The notes beneath the pieces are model-generated. The model saw only the letters and a list, made by a program, of their open reading frames with translations, did no database searches and had not been told where the DNA came from. This document shows positions 18,953 to 28,365 of a stretch of DNA of 64,000 nucleotides, piece after piece. The position numbers and the translations under genes are program-made. Source of the DNA: Acididesulfobacillus acetoxydans (lineage in GTDB: Bacteria; Bacillota; Desulfitobacteriia; Desulfitobacteriales; Desulfitobacteriaceae). The stretch is taken from the NCBI RefSeq assembly GCF_902729405.1, contig NZ_LR746496.1, positions 124,001 to 188,000 of the forward strand, in the 5' to 3' direction. The stretch's first letter is position 1; every line of letters begins with the position of its first letter.

Positions 18953-19375
18953 TCAGGCGAGCCCCAGATCGCGCCGCAGATCCGCGATGGGTTCTTCCGG
19001 CATGGTGCCCGGCGGGTAAACCCTGTCAAAACCCATTTTGCGGAACAGTTTCTCTACCGGGCCGAAGTCCTGTTTCCCCACGACCAAATTGCCGCCCACG
19101 TAGAGAAGTATGTCGCCGATTCCCGCTTCCTGGCATTTTTCCCGCATTCCCCGGCAATCCATCTCTCCGTGCCCATACAGAGAAGAAACGAGAATCGCCG
19201 CGGCGCTCGTCTCAATCGCGGCCTGAATAAATTCCTCCTGGGAGGCCATCACGCCGATGTTCACCACCTTAAAACCGGCTTGTGTAAAAGCATAATCCAA
19301 GATCCGGTTGCCAACCGCATGCACATCCGCCCCGATAACTCCCAGAACCAATGTTTTTCGTTCTCTTCCTTCCAT
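18953..19375 (-). CDS. glmS: Methylaspartate (glutamate) mutase, sigma subunit (cobalamin-binding)
   Basis: The 140-residue protein is the B12-binding subunit of glutamate mutase. [12 protein letters not shown] carries the D-x-H-x-x-G motif whose His is the lower axial ligand of cobalt. Other family marks are [23 protein letters not shown] and [14 protein letters not shown] chose the ATG at 19375, with AAAGGAG 12 bases upstream, over a GTG ten codons earlier that has no site. No cobalamin riboswitch was recognised upstream. Confidence 0.95.
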   Translation of the reverse strand: MEGRERKTLVLGVIGADVHAVGNRILDYAFTQAGFKVVNIGVMASQEEFIQAAIETSAAAILVSSLYGHGEMDCRGMREKCQEAGIGDILLYVGGNLVVGKQDFGPVEKLFRKMGFDRVYPPGTMPEEPIADLRRDLGLA

Positions 19376-19560
19376 AATCTCGAAAGACTCCTTTCCGGCC
19401 TTCACCGGTCTCTTTTTCAGATGACTCGCGCCAAGTCGGCTTCGCCCTCAAGCAGGGGATGTATCGCCCCTCCCCTAACGACCCGAAACCGCGCTTGTAA
19501 GTATTTCTTTTCCACACCCCACGGATGCATCGCTCCTTGCTTAAGCACCTAAAACAAATC

Positions 19561-20445
19561 TCACTCCGTCCAAGGAGCATAACGCACATCCCCGATGGAC
19601 TCCTTAAGGAGCGTATTGCCGACCCGGCGAAAAAGATCCGGATCTCCGCTCACAAAATAACGCACTTTCCAACCCGGTTTGGCCGCCGGCTGCCCGTAGT
19701 CGCGCTCGTCCAGGCGGCGCAAAACCCTTTTTAGTTCCGCGACGACGCCCTGAGCCGGATCTACCAATTTCACCGTATCTCCCAGGATCTCCCCGATGAC
19801 CGGCGCCAGAAACGGGTAATGGGTACATCCGAGGATCAAAGTGTCCACCCCGGTTTCCTTCAGGGAAGCCAGATAAGTACGGGCAATGCCCCGGGCCTCC
19901 GCGGAACCTGCCAGGCCCGCCTCGACAAGCGGGACAAATAGGGGACAGGCCTGAGCCTTACTCAAAGCAATGGCGTGCTCTCCGTTTTGCCAGGCTTCAA
20001 CCAGTCGGCGGTCTTTGGGCACGACCCCGCGGGCCAAAACCTGGCTGATTGCAGCCGAGTAAGCGCGGCTGCGCACTGTGGCTTCCGTCGCGATCAACCC
20101 GATTTGTCCCCGCCGGGTTGCCTCAACGGCCAAGCGCGCCCCCGGTTCAATCATGCCGATAATCGGAATATCAAAACGTTCTCTGAGCCAAGGCAAAGCT
20201 GTGGATGAGCTGGTATTGCAGGCCACCACGATGCCCTCCGCCCCTTGTCCGATCAGAAACGTGACGATTTCTTCTCCGAACCGAATCAACTCATCCTTGG
20301 GGCGGTTGCCGTAAGGAACTCGGGCCGTATCTCCGAAATAGACAATTCGCACCTCGGGTATTTGAGCCTGAATTTCTTTCATCACCGTCAGCCCGCCCAC
20401 TCCCGAATCAAACACCCCGATTATATGCCGCCTTGTCAACGTCAT
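19561..20445 (-). CDS. murI: Glutamate racemase
   Basis: MurI interconverts L- and D-glutamate; the D form is needed for peptidoglycan. The two catalytic cysteines are seen in VACNTSSSTAL (near residue 76) and LGCTHYPFLAP (near 187), and the N-terminal IGVFDSGVGGLTVMKEI is typical. The length is 294 residues. Placed just upstream of glmS in the same orientation, it may also let the cell ferment D-glutamate by converting it to the L form used by glutamate mutase. That second role is inference from context. Confidence 0.94.
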   Translation of the reverse strand: MTLTRRHIIGVFDSGVGGLTVMKEIQAQIPEVRIVYFGDTARVPYGNRPKDELIRFGEEIVTFLIGQGAEGIVVACNTSSSTALPWLRERFDIPIIGMIEPGARLAVEATRRGQIGLIATEATVRSRAYSAAISQVLARGVVPKDRRLVEAWQNGEHAIALSKAQACPLFVPLVEAGLAGSAEARGIARTYLASLKETGVDTLILGCTHYPFLAPVIGEILGDTVKLVDPAQGVVAELKRVLRRLDERDYGQPAAKPGWKVRYFVSGDPDLFRRVGNTLLKESIGDVRYAPWTE

Positions 20446-20494
20446 GGTCCACGCCCTTTCACACCCTATATCTCGGGCCTCTCCCCGTCTTTCT

Positions 20495-20594
20495 CACTTT
20501 GTACTTCTTACTCAGTATTTCCCACTCAGTATTTCTCACTCTGCCTTCCCCGCTCAGTATTTCCCACTCTCTATTCCCACTCTGTGTTTGCCGG
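20495..20594. repeat. 14-bp tandem array (about 7 units) between gntR and murI
   Basis: The unit is close to CACTCAGTATTTCC and is degenerate. A second looser repetition (CCTCGGGCC-like) occupies 20660-20720. Together they fill most of the 293-base spacer; no promoter or riboswitch was recognised in it. Confidence 0.75.
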
Positions 20595-20738
20595 TGCTGT
20601 CGGATAATCGGGGTCTCTCGGCGTTTGCGCGGCTGCAGCGGTTTAGCGAACTATTGCGCGCCTTGGGCTTACCCTTCGCCTCGGGCCTTACCTCTCACCT
20701 CGGGCCCCTTCCTCCCTGCTTCTCACCTTGAACCCCGT

Positions 20739-21716
20739 TCACGGGCCTGCCCCGGGCACTGCCTCCGGCCGCTTCAGCTTCAGTTCTAAAAGGGCGCCCC
20801 GCAGTAAATTGAGGGAACCCTCGTCAGGCTCAAAGCGGTATTCGATGAGTTCCATGTTCCCCGGCAGGACTTGTTCAACCGCGCCCCGCCAAGCGGGTGC
20901 GACAATAGCCGCGCCGCACTCCCGCAAGGTTCGCTCCATCTCGCCTTTTTCGGGCCGCGTCAGATGGACCAATTCCGGATGCAACCCCGCCTCACTCAAA
21001 GATTCCTTCACTTTCCCGGCAAAAACCACACTCTCCGTAATCAACGCGACCTTCATGCCCGACGGCAGCCTGGCCACTCTCACCACCGTCTCCATCCTCG
21101 GCCGCAAGGACACCCCCAGGAAAGGAACACTCGACCCTCCCAACAAGGACTTGACCTCAGCTAAGTGACTCGACCCCGTGACTATCATATCCATAGACGC
21201 CAAGCGCTCCCGGACTCTCTGGCTTTCCCTCAGTTCCACCAGAGAGAGGGGCAGGAGAGTCACTCCGCGCCCCAGGTTCCAGCGGGCATCTCCGAGTTGC
21301 TCAGGATTGCACTCGATAAACGCCACCTTAAGCCACCCCAATAGTTCCTTCTTTTCCATCCCCCGTACATAGACGAAAGAGACAAAATCGTCAAGGGAAA
21401 AGCCGAGCCCCACCGCTTCTTCCATCGCCATATCAATAATACGCAGGACTTTCTCTTTGCGCCCTTCCCGTTGAATCAGCAATGAAGTGTCCGCCACAAA
21501 AGTCCCCTTGCCCTGGGCCGACGCCAGCAGACCCTCTCTCTCCAATTCCCGGTAGGCCTGGCTGACCGTGTTGCGGCTGACCGCCAATTCCGCAGCCAGT
21601 TCCCGCTCCGTGGGCAGTTTGATTCCCGCCCGCCAAATGTCCTGAGCGATGCGCTTGCGAATCTGCTCTTTGAGTTGAACATAATAGGGAATGCCGCTGT
21701 GCCGATCGAGCTCCAT
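20739..21716 (-). CDS. GntR-family transcriptional regulator, likely of the glutamate operon
   Basis: The N-terminal 75 residues form a winged helix of the GntR type: MELDRHSGIPYYVQLKEQI, LPTERELAAELAVSRNTVSQ and YRELEREGLLASAQGKGTF. The remaining 250 residues are an effector-binding region that I could not assign; it looks neither like an FCD nor a clear UTRA domain. Start: ATG at 21716 with GGGGTGA upstream, rather than the frame's first codon at 21860. It is the first gene of the run gntR-murI-glmSLE-mal, so control of that operon and of itself is a reasonable inference. Confidence 0.85.
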   Translation of the reverse strand: MELDRHSGIPYYVQLKEQIRKRIAQDIWRAGIKLPTERELAAELAVSRNTVSQAYRELEREGLLASAQGKGTFVADTSLLIQREGRKEKVLRIIDMAMEEAVGLGFSLDDFVSFVYVRGMEKKELLGWLKVAFIECNPEQLGDARWNLGRGVTLLPLSLVELRESQRVRERLASMDMIVTGSSHLAEVKSLLGGSSVPFLGVSLRPRMETVVRVARLPSGMKVALITESVVFAGKVKESLSEAGLHPELVHLTRPEKGEMERTLRECGAAIVAPAWRGAVEQVLPGNMELIEYRFEPDEGSLNLLRGALLELKLKRPEAVPGAGP

Positions 21717-21882
21717 CAAATCACCCCAAGAACCTGCATTGGCGCTAATGGCCTGGTTGATTAGTCCATTTGCTATAGTGTATTCCACCTCGGGCCTAAA
21801 ATATCCTGCTTTTCCCGACAAAAATTTTTTGTTTATCTGCCGCCGGGGAGTCTCCGGCAACTCCCCGCTACAAATCCGGGGT

Positions 21883-21910
21883 AAAAAAAAGCGCGCCTTC
21901 GAGGCGCGTT
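21883..21910 (-). terminator. Terminator after the MacB permease gene
   Basis: A CGCGCC/GGCGCG stem with a 5-base loop is followed on the minus strand by eight T's. A T-rich tract on the other side may also let it stop + strand transcripts. Confidence 0.85.
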
Positions 21911-21916
21911 TTCTTT

Positions 21917-23137
21917 TTACTCATATCTCAAAGCCTCGATCGGATCCATGCCTGCGGCTTTCCTGGCCGGAAAAACACCGAAGACAATGCCGATGGCCGC
22001 CGAAAAACCGAACGCCAGGAGAATGGAACCCGGCGAAATCGTGGCCGTCATCTTCAGGGCTTTTCCCACCAGATGGGAACCCGCCCAGCCCAGGAGGATA
22101 CCTATCCCCCCGCCCAAGATGCTCAAGACCACGGCCTCAATGAGAAATTGCATCATGATGTCCCTGCCTTTGGCCCCGATCGCTTTCCGGATCCCGATTT
22201 CCCGCGTGCGCTCCGTCACGGACACCAGCATAATATTCATGATCCCGATCCCGCCGACCAAGAGGGAGATGCCCGCGATTCCGCCCAGAAGCATGGTCAT
22301 TGTTTGGGTAACCCCCTGCATCGTGGCCAGGATATCCGCCTGGTTCATGACCGAGAAATCGTCCGGCTGTCCGCTCACAAGGTGGTGCGCCCGCTCCAGG
22401 GCGGCGGTCACCTCATCCTGGGCCGCCTGCATCATACTCGCACTGCTGGCCTCCACAAAAATCTGCCGCACATACTTGTTCCCGATCAGGAGATCCTGAG
22501 CCGTAGTGATCGGCACATAGATCATGTCGTCGTTGTTCATAAATCCTGAGGAGCCCTGGCTGACCGTGACCCCGATCACCTGAAACGGCACATTGTTGAG
22601 CTTGATGATCTTCCCGATCACAGGCGCGTTCGGGTCGCCGAATACATTCTCCACAACCGTCGGCCCCAGAACCGCGACCCTGGCGTAAGTATCGACATCT
22701 TTTGGCGACAAAAACCGCCCGCTGTTGATGGTTACGTTACGAATCCGGGCATAATCCGCTGTTGTCCCGGTCACCGTCGTCGAGGTATTTCCCCCGCCGA
22801 AGACCACTTGGACATTCCTCCCTGTGGCGGGTGCCACAGCCTCCACCGCCGGACCCGCGGCTGCCACTTTCGGCACATCCGCCATGGTCAGGGTGTTGCC
22901 GCTGCCAAAACCGCCCCTCACTCCCCCGCTGTTCGACTGGCCGGGAGTGATAATGAGGAGATTCGAACCCAGCCCCTGAATCCGGGAAGTGATCTGGGCG
23001 GACGCTCCGTTGCCGATGGCCACCATGGCAATCACCGCCCCCACCCCGATAATAATCCCGAGCATCGTCAACATAGAACGCAGTTTATTGGCCAAGAGCG
23101 CCCGAATAGAAACCCGGATCGATTCCAGGAAATTCAC
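21917..23137 (-). CDS. ABC transporter permease, MacB/FtsX family
   Basis: The 406-residue protein has the MacB layout: an N-terminal membrane helix (LRSMLTMLGIIIGVGAVIAM), a large extracytoplasmic domain (about residues 45-275), and three C-terminal helices with RTREIGIRKAIGAKGRDIM between them. It starts 4 bases inside the ATPase gene's end (ATGA overlap), so the two are coupled. With the ATPase and the MacA-like adaptor it should form an efflux or lipoprotein/peptide export complex, controlled by the two-component system of the same operon. Confidence 0.9.
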   Translation of the reverse strand: MNFLESIRVSIRALLANKLRSMLTMLGIIIGVGAVIAMVAIGNGASAQITSRIQGLGSNLLIITPGQSNSGGVRGGFGSGNTLTMADVPKVAAAGPAVEAVAPATGRNVQVVFGGGNTSTTVTGTTADYARIRNVTINSGRFLSPKDVDTYARVAVLGPTVVENVFGDPNAPVIGKIIKLNNVPFQVIGVTVSQGSSGFMNNDDMIYVPITTAQDLLIGNKYVRQIFVEASSASMMQAAQDEVTAALERAHHLVSGQPDDFSVMNQADILATMQGVTQTMTMLLGGIAGISLLVGGIGIMNIMLVSVTERTREIGIRKAIGAKGRDIMMQFLIEAVVLSILGGGIGILLGWAGSHLVGKALKMTATISPGSILLAFGFSAAIGIVFGVFPARKAAGMDPIEALRYE

Positions 23138-23877
23138 GATGCCACCTCTTTCTTCTCCGCCGCTTCGTCTGCCTCTGAGCGCGGATTGGCCAGCCGGGGA
23201 TTGGCTACCGCCTCATCGCCCTCTATGTGTCCATCCCGGAAACGCACGATGCGCCTCGTGTATTCCGCAATATCCGGCTCATGAGTCACGATGAGGATAG
23301 TATTCCCTTCAGAATGCAATTTCTGGAAGATGGCCATGACTTCCTCACTGGATTTGCTGTCCAGGTTCCCGGTCGGCTCGTCCGCCAGAATAATGGCCGG
23401 CCGCGTGACCAGCGCCCGGGCAATCGCCACTCTCTGCTGCTGTCCCCCGGACAATTCCTTCGGCTTATGGTGAACCCGTTGCCCCAACCCGACTGCCGCC
23501 AAGGCCTGAAGGGCCCGTTCTTTGCGTTCCCTGGCACCGACCCCCGCGTAAAGCAGAGGAAGCTCCACATTCTCTATCGCGGTGGTGCGGGGCAGTAAGT
23601 TAAACCCCTGAAAGACAAAACCGATTTTCCGGTTGCGGATAACGGCCAGCTGATTGCCAGAGGCCTTGGAAACATCCGTCCCGTCCAAAATGTATTCCCC
23701 CGTGCTCGGAGTATCCAGGCAGCCCAGGATGTTCATCATCGTGGACTTTCCCGACCCGGACGGACCCATGATGGAGACAAATTCACCTTCATCCACATGC
23801 AGATCCACTCCGCCCAAGGCGGTGACACGAATATCGCCCGTGGCGTAGACCTTCTTAATTTCGCGCAGATCAATCAT
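23134..23877 (-). CDS. ABC transporter ATP-binding protein, MacB/LolD family
   Basis: The 247-residue ATPase contains Walker [10 protein letters not shown] (residues 40-48), the signature [15 protein letters not shown] (about 143-157) and Walker [12 protein letters not shown] (about 164-174). The early [18 protein letters not shown] is typical of MacB/LolD ATPases. AAAGGAG before the ATG at 23877 sets the start; the 56 extra codons of the open frame are not family-like. Upstream is a 230-base spacer after macA. The C-terminal tail (residues 228-247) is charged and variable. Confidence 0.92.
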   Translation of the reverse strand: MIDLREIKKVYATGDIRVTALGGVDLHVDEGEFVSIMGPSGSGKSTMMNILGCLDTPSTGEYILDGTDVSKASGNQLAVIRNRKIGFVFQGFNLLPRTTAIENVELPLLYAGVGARERKERALQALAAVGLGQRVHHKPKELSGGQQQRVAIARALVTRPAIILADEPTGNLDSKSSEEVMAIFQKLHSEGNTILIVTHEPDIAEYTRRIVRFRDGHIEGDEAVANPRLANPRSEADEAAEKKEVAS

Positions 23878-24107
23878 GCCCCGCTGCTCCTTTCTCCGGA
23901 TCTCAACAACCCGAAACGTCTCGCACCCTCTTTTTTTCAGCCTGACCGACTTGAGAGCGGTCACTTGCCGCCTTTTCGTCAGATCTCGGCCGAACGGGTG
24001 TGTCCAAGCGCGACCCCCGCTCCTATACGCAAAGGCACCTCCCACTACCCTGTTTCGATGGGGGCAGGCTCAGCCTGCGGCCGTCATTGTCCAACGGACA
24101 AACGAAT

Positions 24108-25715
24108 TCACCCGCCGTGGCTCGCCCGGCCCAAGGCACCCATAGCCCGGCCCGGATTATTGTTCTTATTGGGGCCCTGGAACGCCTTGGCCGGCGCCCC
24201 GCCCGCAGACTGGACCCCCAGTACGACCTGCTGACCCACGTTGAGCCCGCTCTTGATTTCAACGTTCGTGCCGTCGTCCAGCCCCGTCACCACTCGAACA
24301 AAGTGTACATTGGCATTTGCATAGACGCCGCCGGGTTTTGCCCCGTTACCGCCCGCGTTTGAACCGCCGGCAATCGTCCCCCGGTTGCCGCTGCCAGCGG
24401 ACGAGCCGGTCTTTCTCCATTTAGCCGCCTTCCTTTGGCCCGCGGCCTCTCCGCCCGCGGCCGCGCCGGGTACCAGCACGCCTGTATCCGCCCCCGAACC
24501 ATGAATAGCCGCGCTGGGAACGGTCAGGACATTTTTCGCCTGAGCCAGCACGATGTCGACATTCGCATTCATCCCTGCTTTGAGAACGCTATTGGGTGTG
24601 TCAACCAGGACAGTGACATCATATGTCGTCACATTCTGGACCACGGTTCCCTGCACCGCAATCTGGGAAACCGTGCCGGAAATGTTGAGATTCGGGTAGG
24701 AGTCCAAGGTGATATTCGCTTTTTGCCCGACTTTGACCTTGGAAATATCCGCCTGATCCACGGAAGTGTCGATTTCAAGATCCTTGGGATCCGTGGCTAA
24801 AGTCATGATCGTGGTGCTGGAACCCACCGACTGGTTCGTGCTGGCACCCACCGAAGCCGCCACGTCTGTGATCAGTCCATCGGCCGGGGCGGTCAGCGTC
24901 GCGTCCGCCAGGTTGGTCTGGGCGGTCGAGAGAGCGGCCTGGGCCTGGAGCACTGAAGCCTGGGCGGCGAGCACATCCGCCGAAGGGGCACCCTTATCCT
25001 GAGTGGCCTGGCTTTCCGCCTGAGCCAGATCCGCCTGGGCAGAGGCATAAGCGGCTTGAGCCTGAGTCAAAACCTGGGCAGCGCCCCCGTTCTGCTGCTG
25101 TTTGGCCGTGGTTAAAGCCGCTTGAGCTTGGGTCAGCGCCTGCTGGGCCGCTTGTACGGCTGAGGCGTCCCCGTTCTGTTTGGCCATGGCGATCGCCAAA
25201 CTGTTGCTGGCGGCCGTGACATTCTCCGTCGCCAGATTGACCTGATTAGCCAGATAAGCCGGAGCCGCATCGTGTTCAGCCGTAACCAAAGACTGCTGAG
25301 CCGTAGTCACTTCCTGCTGAGCCTTGGCTACGGCCGCCAGATCGGTAGCATTCACACCGGTCAGGGTCTGCTGCAATTTCGCCTGAGCTGCCGCCAAATT
25401 GGCCTCTTGCTGATTCACGGCGAGCTGCAAATCCGTGGGGTCAATCTGAGCCAGAACCTGTCCCTGTTTCACCATATCCCCTGCCTGCACATCGATAGCT
25501 GTGAGCTTACCGGCCTGCTGAAAGGACAAAGGAGTGGTCTGCAGAAACTTCACCGTTCCGGTCGCCGTAATGACCTCCGTCACATCCCCCATTTTCGCCG
25601 GTGCGGTAATGAGCGGAACAGCTGCCGGTTTCGCCGTAAAATGGCGGTATCCCCAATAGCCTCCCCCAACCACCAGCACGGACAAAACTCCGATGGTCAC
25701 CCACTTTTTGTTCAT
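24108..25715 (-). CDS. MacA/HlyD-type periplasmic adaptor (membrane fusion protein)
   Basis: After an N-terminal signal-anchor (KKWVTIGVLSVLVVGGGYWGY) come a barrel/lipoyl half (GDVTEVITATGTV; GDMVKQGQVLAQID), a long Ala/Gln-rich coiled-coil hairpin (about residues 85-270), the second lipoyl half (ATLTAPADGLITDV) and beta-barrel domains. The C-terminal region is interrupted near residues 420-480 by a Gly/Ala-rich low-complexity segment before VRVVTGLDDGTNVEI resumes. The start at 25715 has AGGAG about 10 bases upstream. It should link the MacB-type permease to export across the thick Gram-positive wall. Confidence 0.88.
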   Translation of the reverse strand: MNKKWVTIGVLSVLVVGGGYWGYRHFTAKPAAVPLITAPAKMGDVTEVITATGTVKFLQTTPLSFQQAGKLTAIDVQAGDMVKQGQVLAQIDPTDLQLAVNQQEANLAAAQAKLQQTLTGVNATDLAAVAKAQQEVTTAQQSLVTAEHDAAPAYLANQVNLATENVTAASNSLAIAMAKQNGDASAVQAAQQALTQAQAALTTAKQQQNGGAAQVLTQAQAAYASAQADLAQAESQATQDKGAPSADVLAAQASVLQAQAALSTAQTNLADATLTAPADGLITDVAASVGASTNQSVGSSTTIMTLATDPKDLEIDTSVDQADISKVKVGQKANITLDSYPNLNISGTVSQIAVQGTVVQNVTTYDVTVLVDTPNSVLKAGMNANVDIVLAQAKNVLTVPSAAIHGSGADTGVLVPGAAAGGEAAGQRKAAKWRKTGSSAGSGNRGTIAGGSNAGGNGAKPGGVYANANVHFVRVVTGLDDGTNVEIKSGLNVGQQVVLGVQSAGGAPAKAFQGPNKNNNPGRAMGALGRASHGG

Positions 25716-25735
25716 CTTCTTTCTGCTCCTTTTTC

Positions 25736-27325
25736 TCATTGTTGGCGGGTCAAACCGCCCCCCGGCCGTCTCCCGGCCGCGCGCTCTGAACTCGGCGAAA
25801 CTCCGCCGGCCGGCAGCCAAACCGCAAAAGTCGTTCCCTCGTTAACACGGCTGGCCACCCGAATCATCCCGCCGTGGGCCTGGACAAATTCCCAGGCGAT
25901 CGCCAAACCCAGCCCGGTGCGCCCGGTCTCCCGCTCGCGCGCTTTGTCCACCCGGTAAAAGCGGTCGAAAATGTGGTCCAGTTCCTCGGGGGGAATTCCC
26001 TCACCGGTATCCACGACCTCCACCTTAGCCCATTCCCTGACACCGGGAGCTTGCGTTTCACGTTCAGAGGTCCGCGCAGGCACGCCTTTATGAGCCGCAG
26101 ATTGTCTTCTCTCCTGTTCAGGCGACGCGTTCAAAGCGTCACGGTGTTCTCCCCCGTAATTGCGTTTCTCTTCACCCACTGGCGCGGAAACCGTGCTGAG
26201 ACACAGATAAATCGCCCCTCCTGCCGGAGTATGCAAAAGAGCATTGCCCACGAGGTTAACAAAGACCTGGGTCAGACGGTCGGGGTCCGCAGTGAGCGCG
26301 GGGGCCCAGCCCTCAATCCCCGCCGTAATCTTTCTTTCTTGAAATTCGATGGCAAAACGTTCTAAAATACGTTCCAGCAGTACTTTGAGATCCACCTCCC
26401 GGCGGTTCAGAGGGAGCTTGCCGGCCTCGGCCAGGGTCAGCTGCTGCAGATCCTGCACCAAGCGAATCAACCGCAAAGTTTCATCCTGAATCGGCAGCAG
26501 CACTTCCGGAGTGGATGGCAGCACTCCCTCCTGAATGGATTCCAGCTTCCCCAGAATCACGGCCAACGGGGTGCGCAGCTCATGAGCAATATCCGCCACC
26601 ATGTTACGCCTCACCTCTTCATTGCGGGCCAGCCTTGCCGTCATACCGTTAAAAGCCCCGGTTAAGAGCGCGATATCGTCCCTGCCCTGTACCTCCAAGC
26701 GGGAGTTCAAATCTCCCTGTCCGACCTGTTTCACCGCCTCCGTCAGGCGTCTGAGCGGACCTGTCAGACGGCGGGTAATAAAGACCCCCAGGCCCAACGC
26801 CGCCAGAGTCGTGACCACAAGCCCCACCAGCATCGCCCGAAAAACGGAAGCCGCAATGCGCTTCGCCACAAACGCGTCCCGGTCAATCAGTCCCTGGTCG
26901 AACCAGTAGTACCCCACCGTCTTGCCCTGAACCTGAATCGGATGCCACTGGAAAGGTATGCGCCGGGACAGAGGGGGCGCCAACTGGTAAACGGATCTGC
27001 CGACATCCTGAGGCCGAAAACTGACCACGACCTTTCTCCGGGCATCAAAGAGCAGCAAATGTTCATTGTCCTTGCCCATCAACCAATCCTGGTGCGGATC
27101 CGCGATGATCCGGCTGACATAACTTTGAACTCCGTTCCAGGAACCTTCCTGCTCGTAATAATAAGTCAGCAGGCGTTCCCATTGCTGGCTGTAGCTCTGC
27201 CCGATATATTGAACCGCATGCCCCAAAAGGGATTGCATCGACCACAAAGAAATCCCTCCGAAAATGAGGGACAAGAAGATCACCAACCCCACCAAAGCAA
27301 AAAGAAACTTCCGCCTCAAAGTCAT
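25736..27325 (-). CDS. Membrane sensor histidine kinase (HAMP, HisKA, HATPase) with a low-complexity insertion
   Basis: Two membrane helices (about residues 7-28 and 155-178) flank an extracellular sensor region. HAMP follows, then the HisKA motif DIAHELRTPLAVILGKLES with the phosphorylated His, the N box near VNLVGNALLHTPAGG, and G boxes DTGEGIPPEELDHIF and TGLGLAIAWEF. A hydrophilic segment of about 50 residues (from EEKRNYGGEHRD to ETQAPGVREW) sits between the N box and the first G box, where family members have a short loop; whether it affects ATP binding is unknown. The start at 27325 has GAGG 10 bases upstream. The cognate regulator is the preceding gene. Confidence 0.9.
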   Translation of the reverse strand: MTLRRKFLFALVGLVIFLSLIFGGISLWSMQSLLGHAVQYIGQSYSQQWERLLTYYYEQEGSWNGVQSYVSRIIADPHQDWLMGKDNEHLLLFDARRKVVVSFRPQDVGRSVYQLAPPLSRRIPFQWHPIQVQGKTVGYYWFDQGLIDRDAFVAKRIAASVFRAMLVGLVVTTLAALGLGVFITRRLTGPLRRLTEAVKQVGQGDLNSRLEVQGRDDIALLTGAFNGMTARLARNEEVRRNMVADIAHELRTPLAVILGKLESIQEGVLPSTPEVLLPIQDETLRLIRLVQDLQQLTLAEAGKLPLNRREVDLKVLLERILERFAIEFQERKITAGIEGWAPALTADPDRLTQVFVNLVGNALLHTPAGGAIYLCLSTVSAPVGEEKRNYGGEHRDALNASPEQERRQSAAHKGVPARTSERETQAPGVREWAKVEVVDTGEGIPPEELDHIFDRFYRVDKARERETGRTGLGLAIAWEFVQAHGGMIRVASRVNEGTTFAVWLPAGGVSPSSERAAGRRPGGGLTRQQ

Positions 27326-27444
27326 AACATTCGCCTCAAACCCACCAGACTCGAACCCCAACTCCAACGTATTTCGGGGTGACCGGATTCCGCGCGCCTC
27401 ACAGCCGCACCCTAGGCCTCAAAGCCGCGCCCTCCGCCCTAAAC

Positions 27445-28134
27445 TCACTGCATCTCTCCGAAACGGTAACCCACACCGAAAACCGTCTGGACATAGACCG
27501 GGTCTCCCGCATTGTCTTCGATCTTCTTACGCAGGTTGGAAACATGGGTATCTATAGAACGCTCATAATACATGTACTCCTCCCCCATTGCCTGCCGCAG
27601 AAGTTGCAGACGGCTGTAAACCGTTCCCGGCCGGGAAGCGAGGAGATACAAAATTTTAAACTCCGTCGGCGTCAGAAAAACCTCTTGCCCCTTTTTCCAA
27701 ATACGATGGCTGCCCGGATCGATCGTCAGTTCCCCGCGGTTAATACTGGAAGAACCCTCATCCCGCACTCCGGAGGCCCTGCGCAGCACAGTCTTAACCC
27801 TGGCCAACAGTTCCCTGAGGCTGAAAGGCTTGACAATATAATCATCCGCCCCGAACTCCAATCCCAGAACTCGATCGATCTCCTCGGATTTCGCCGTAAG
27901 CATGATAATAGGGACGCTGCTCTCTTCCCGCAGTTCCTTGCATATGTCCAACCCGCTTTTGCCCGGAAGCATCCAATCCAAGAGGACCAAGTCCGGCTTT
28001 TCCGCCCGGATCAGCCTCAGGCCGTCCAAACCGTTAGCCTCCGTCAGCACGCGAAAGTCTTCCCTCTGCAGGTAATCCCGCACCAGAGCTGAGATTTCCG
28101 GTTCGTCGTCGACAAACACAATCGTAGTGGACAT
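27445..28134 (-). CDS. OmpR-family response regulator of the MacAB operon
   Basis: The receiver domain shows the acidic pair in FVDDEPEIS, the phospho-acceptor Asp in LVLLDWMLPGKSG (near residue 55), and the Lys in GADDYIVKPFSLREL. A winged-helix DNA-binding domain follows (VFLTPTEFKILYLLASRPG; YERSIDTHVSNLRKKI). It is the first gene of the run regulator-kinase-macA-ATPase-permease and probably activates it. The 120-base gap to the kinase gene holds a low-complexity sequence. Confidence 0.93.
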   Translation of the reverse strand: MSTTIVFVDDEPEISALVRDYLQREDFRVLTEANGLDGLRLIRAEKPDLVLLDWMLPGKSGLDICKELREESSVPIIMLTAKSEEIDRVLGLEFGADDYIVKPFSLRELLARVKTVLRRASGVRDEGSSSINRGELTIDPGSHRIWKKGQEVFLTPTEFKILYLLASRPGTVYSRLQLLRQAMGEEYMYYERSIDTHVSNLRKKIEDNAGDPVYVQTVFGVGYRFGEMQ

Positions 28135-28311
28135 TGCGTTCGCTCCTAATATAAATAATATTGCCCTTAATTCCTAAGGGTAGACGAGTCTGGCGTTTCT
28201 GAGCCCGCTCCGAATATCGTTTCGTAAGGGACTGCCGTTAGTATATCAGGTCATAATAAAGGATATTTGACGAAGTTATCAAGATCTTCTGAAGACCTGC
28301 AGCCAGTGAAA

Positions 28312-28338
28312 AACCCACCGGGCTCACACCGGTGGGTT
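28312..28338 (-). terminator. Terminator after the MarR gene
   Basis: A 9-bp stem (28312-28320 with 28330-28338) around a 9-base loop has T-runs on both sides. It separates marR from the MacAB operon promoter region. Confidence 0.8.
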
Positions 28339-28365
28339 TTGGATAACAGTTCACCTTTTCCGTTT

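Noticed and set aside
18953-21716. Cobalamin riboswitch for the B12-dependent mutase operon
   Set aside because: I searched the spacers before gntR, murI and glmS by eye and saw no B12-box-like core; the spacers are mostly repeats.
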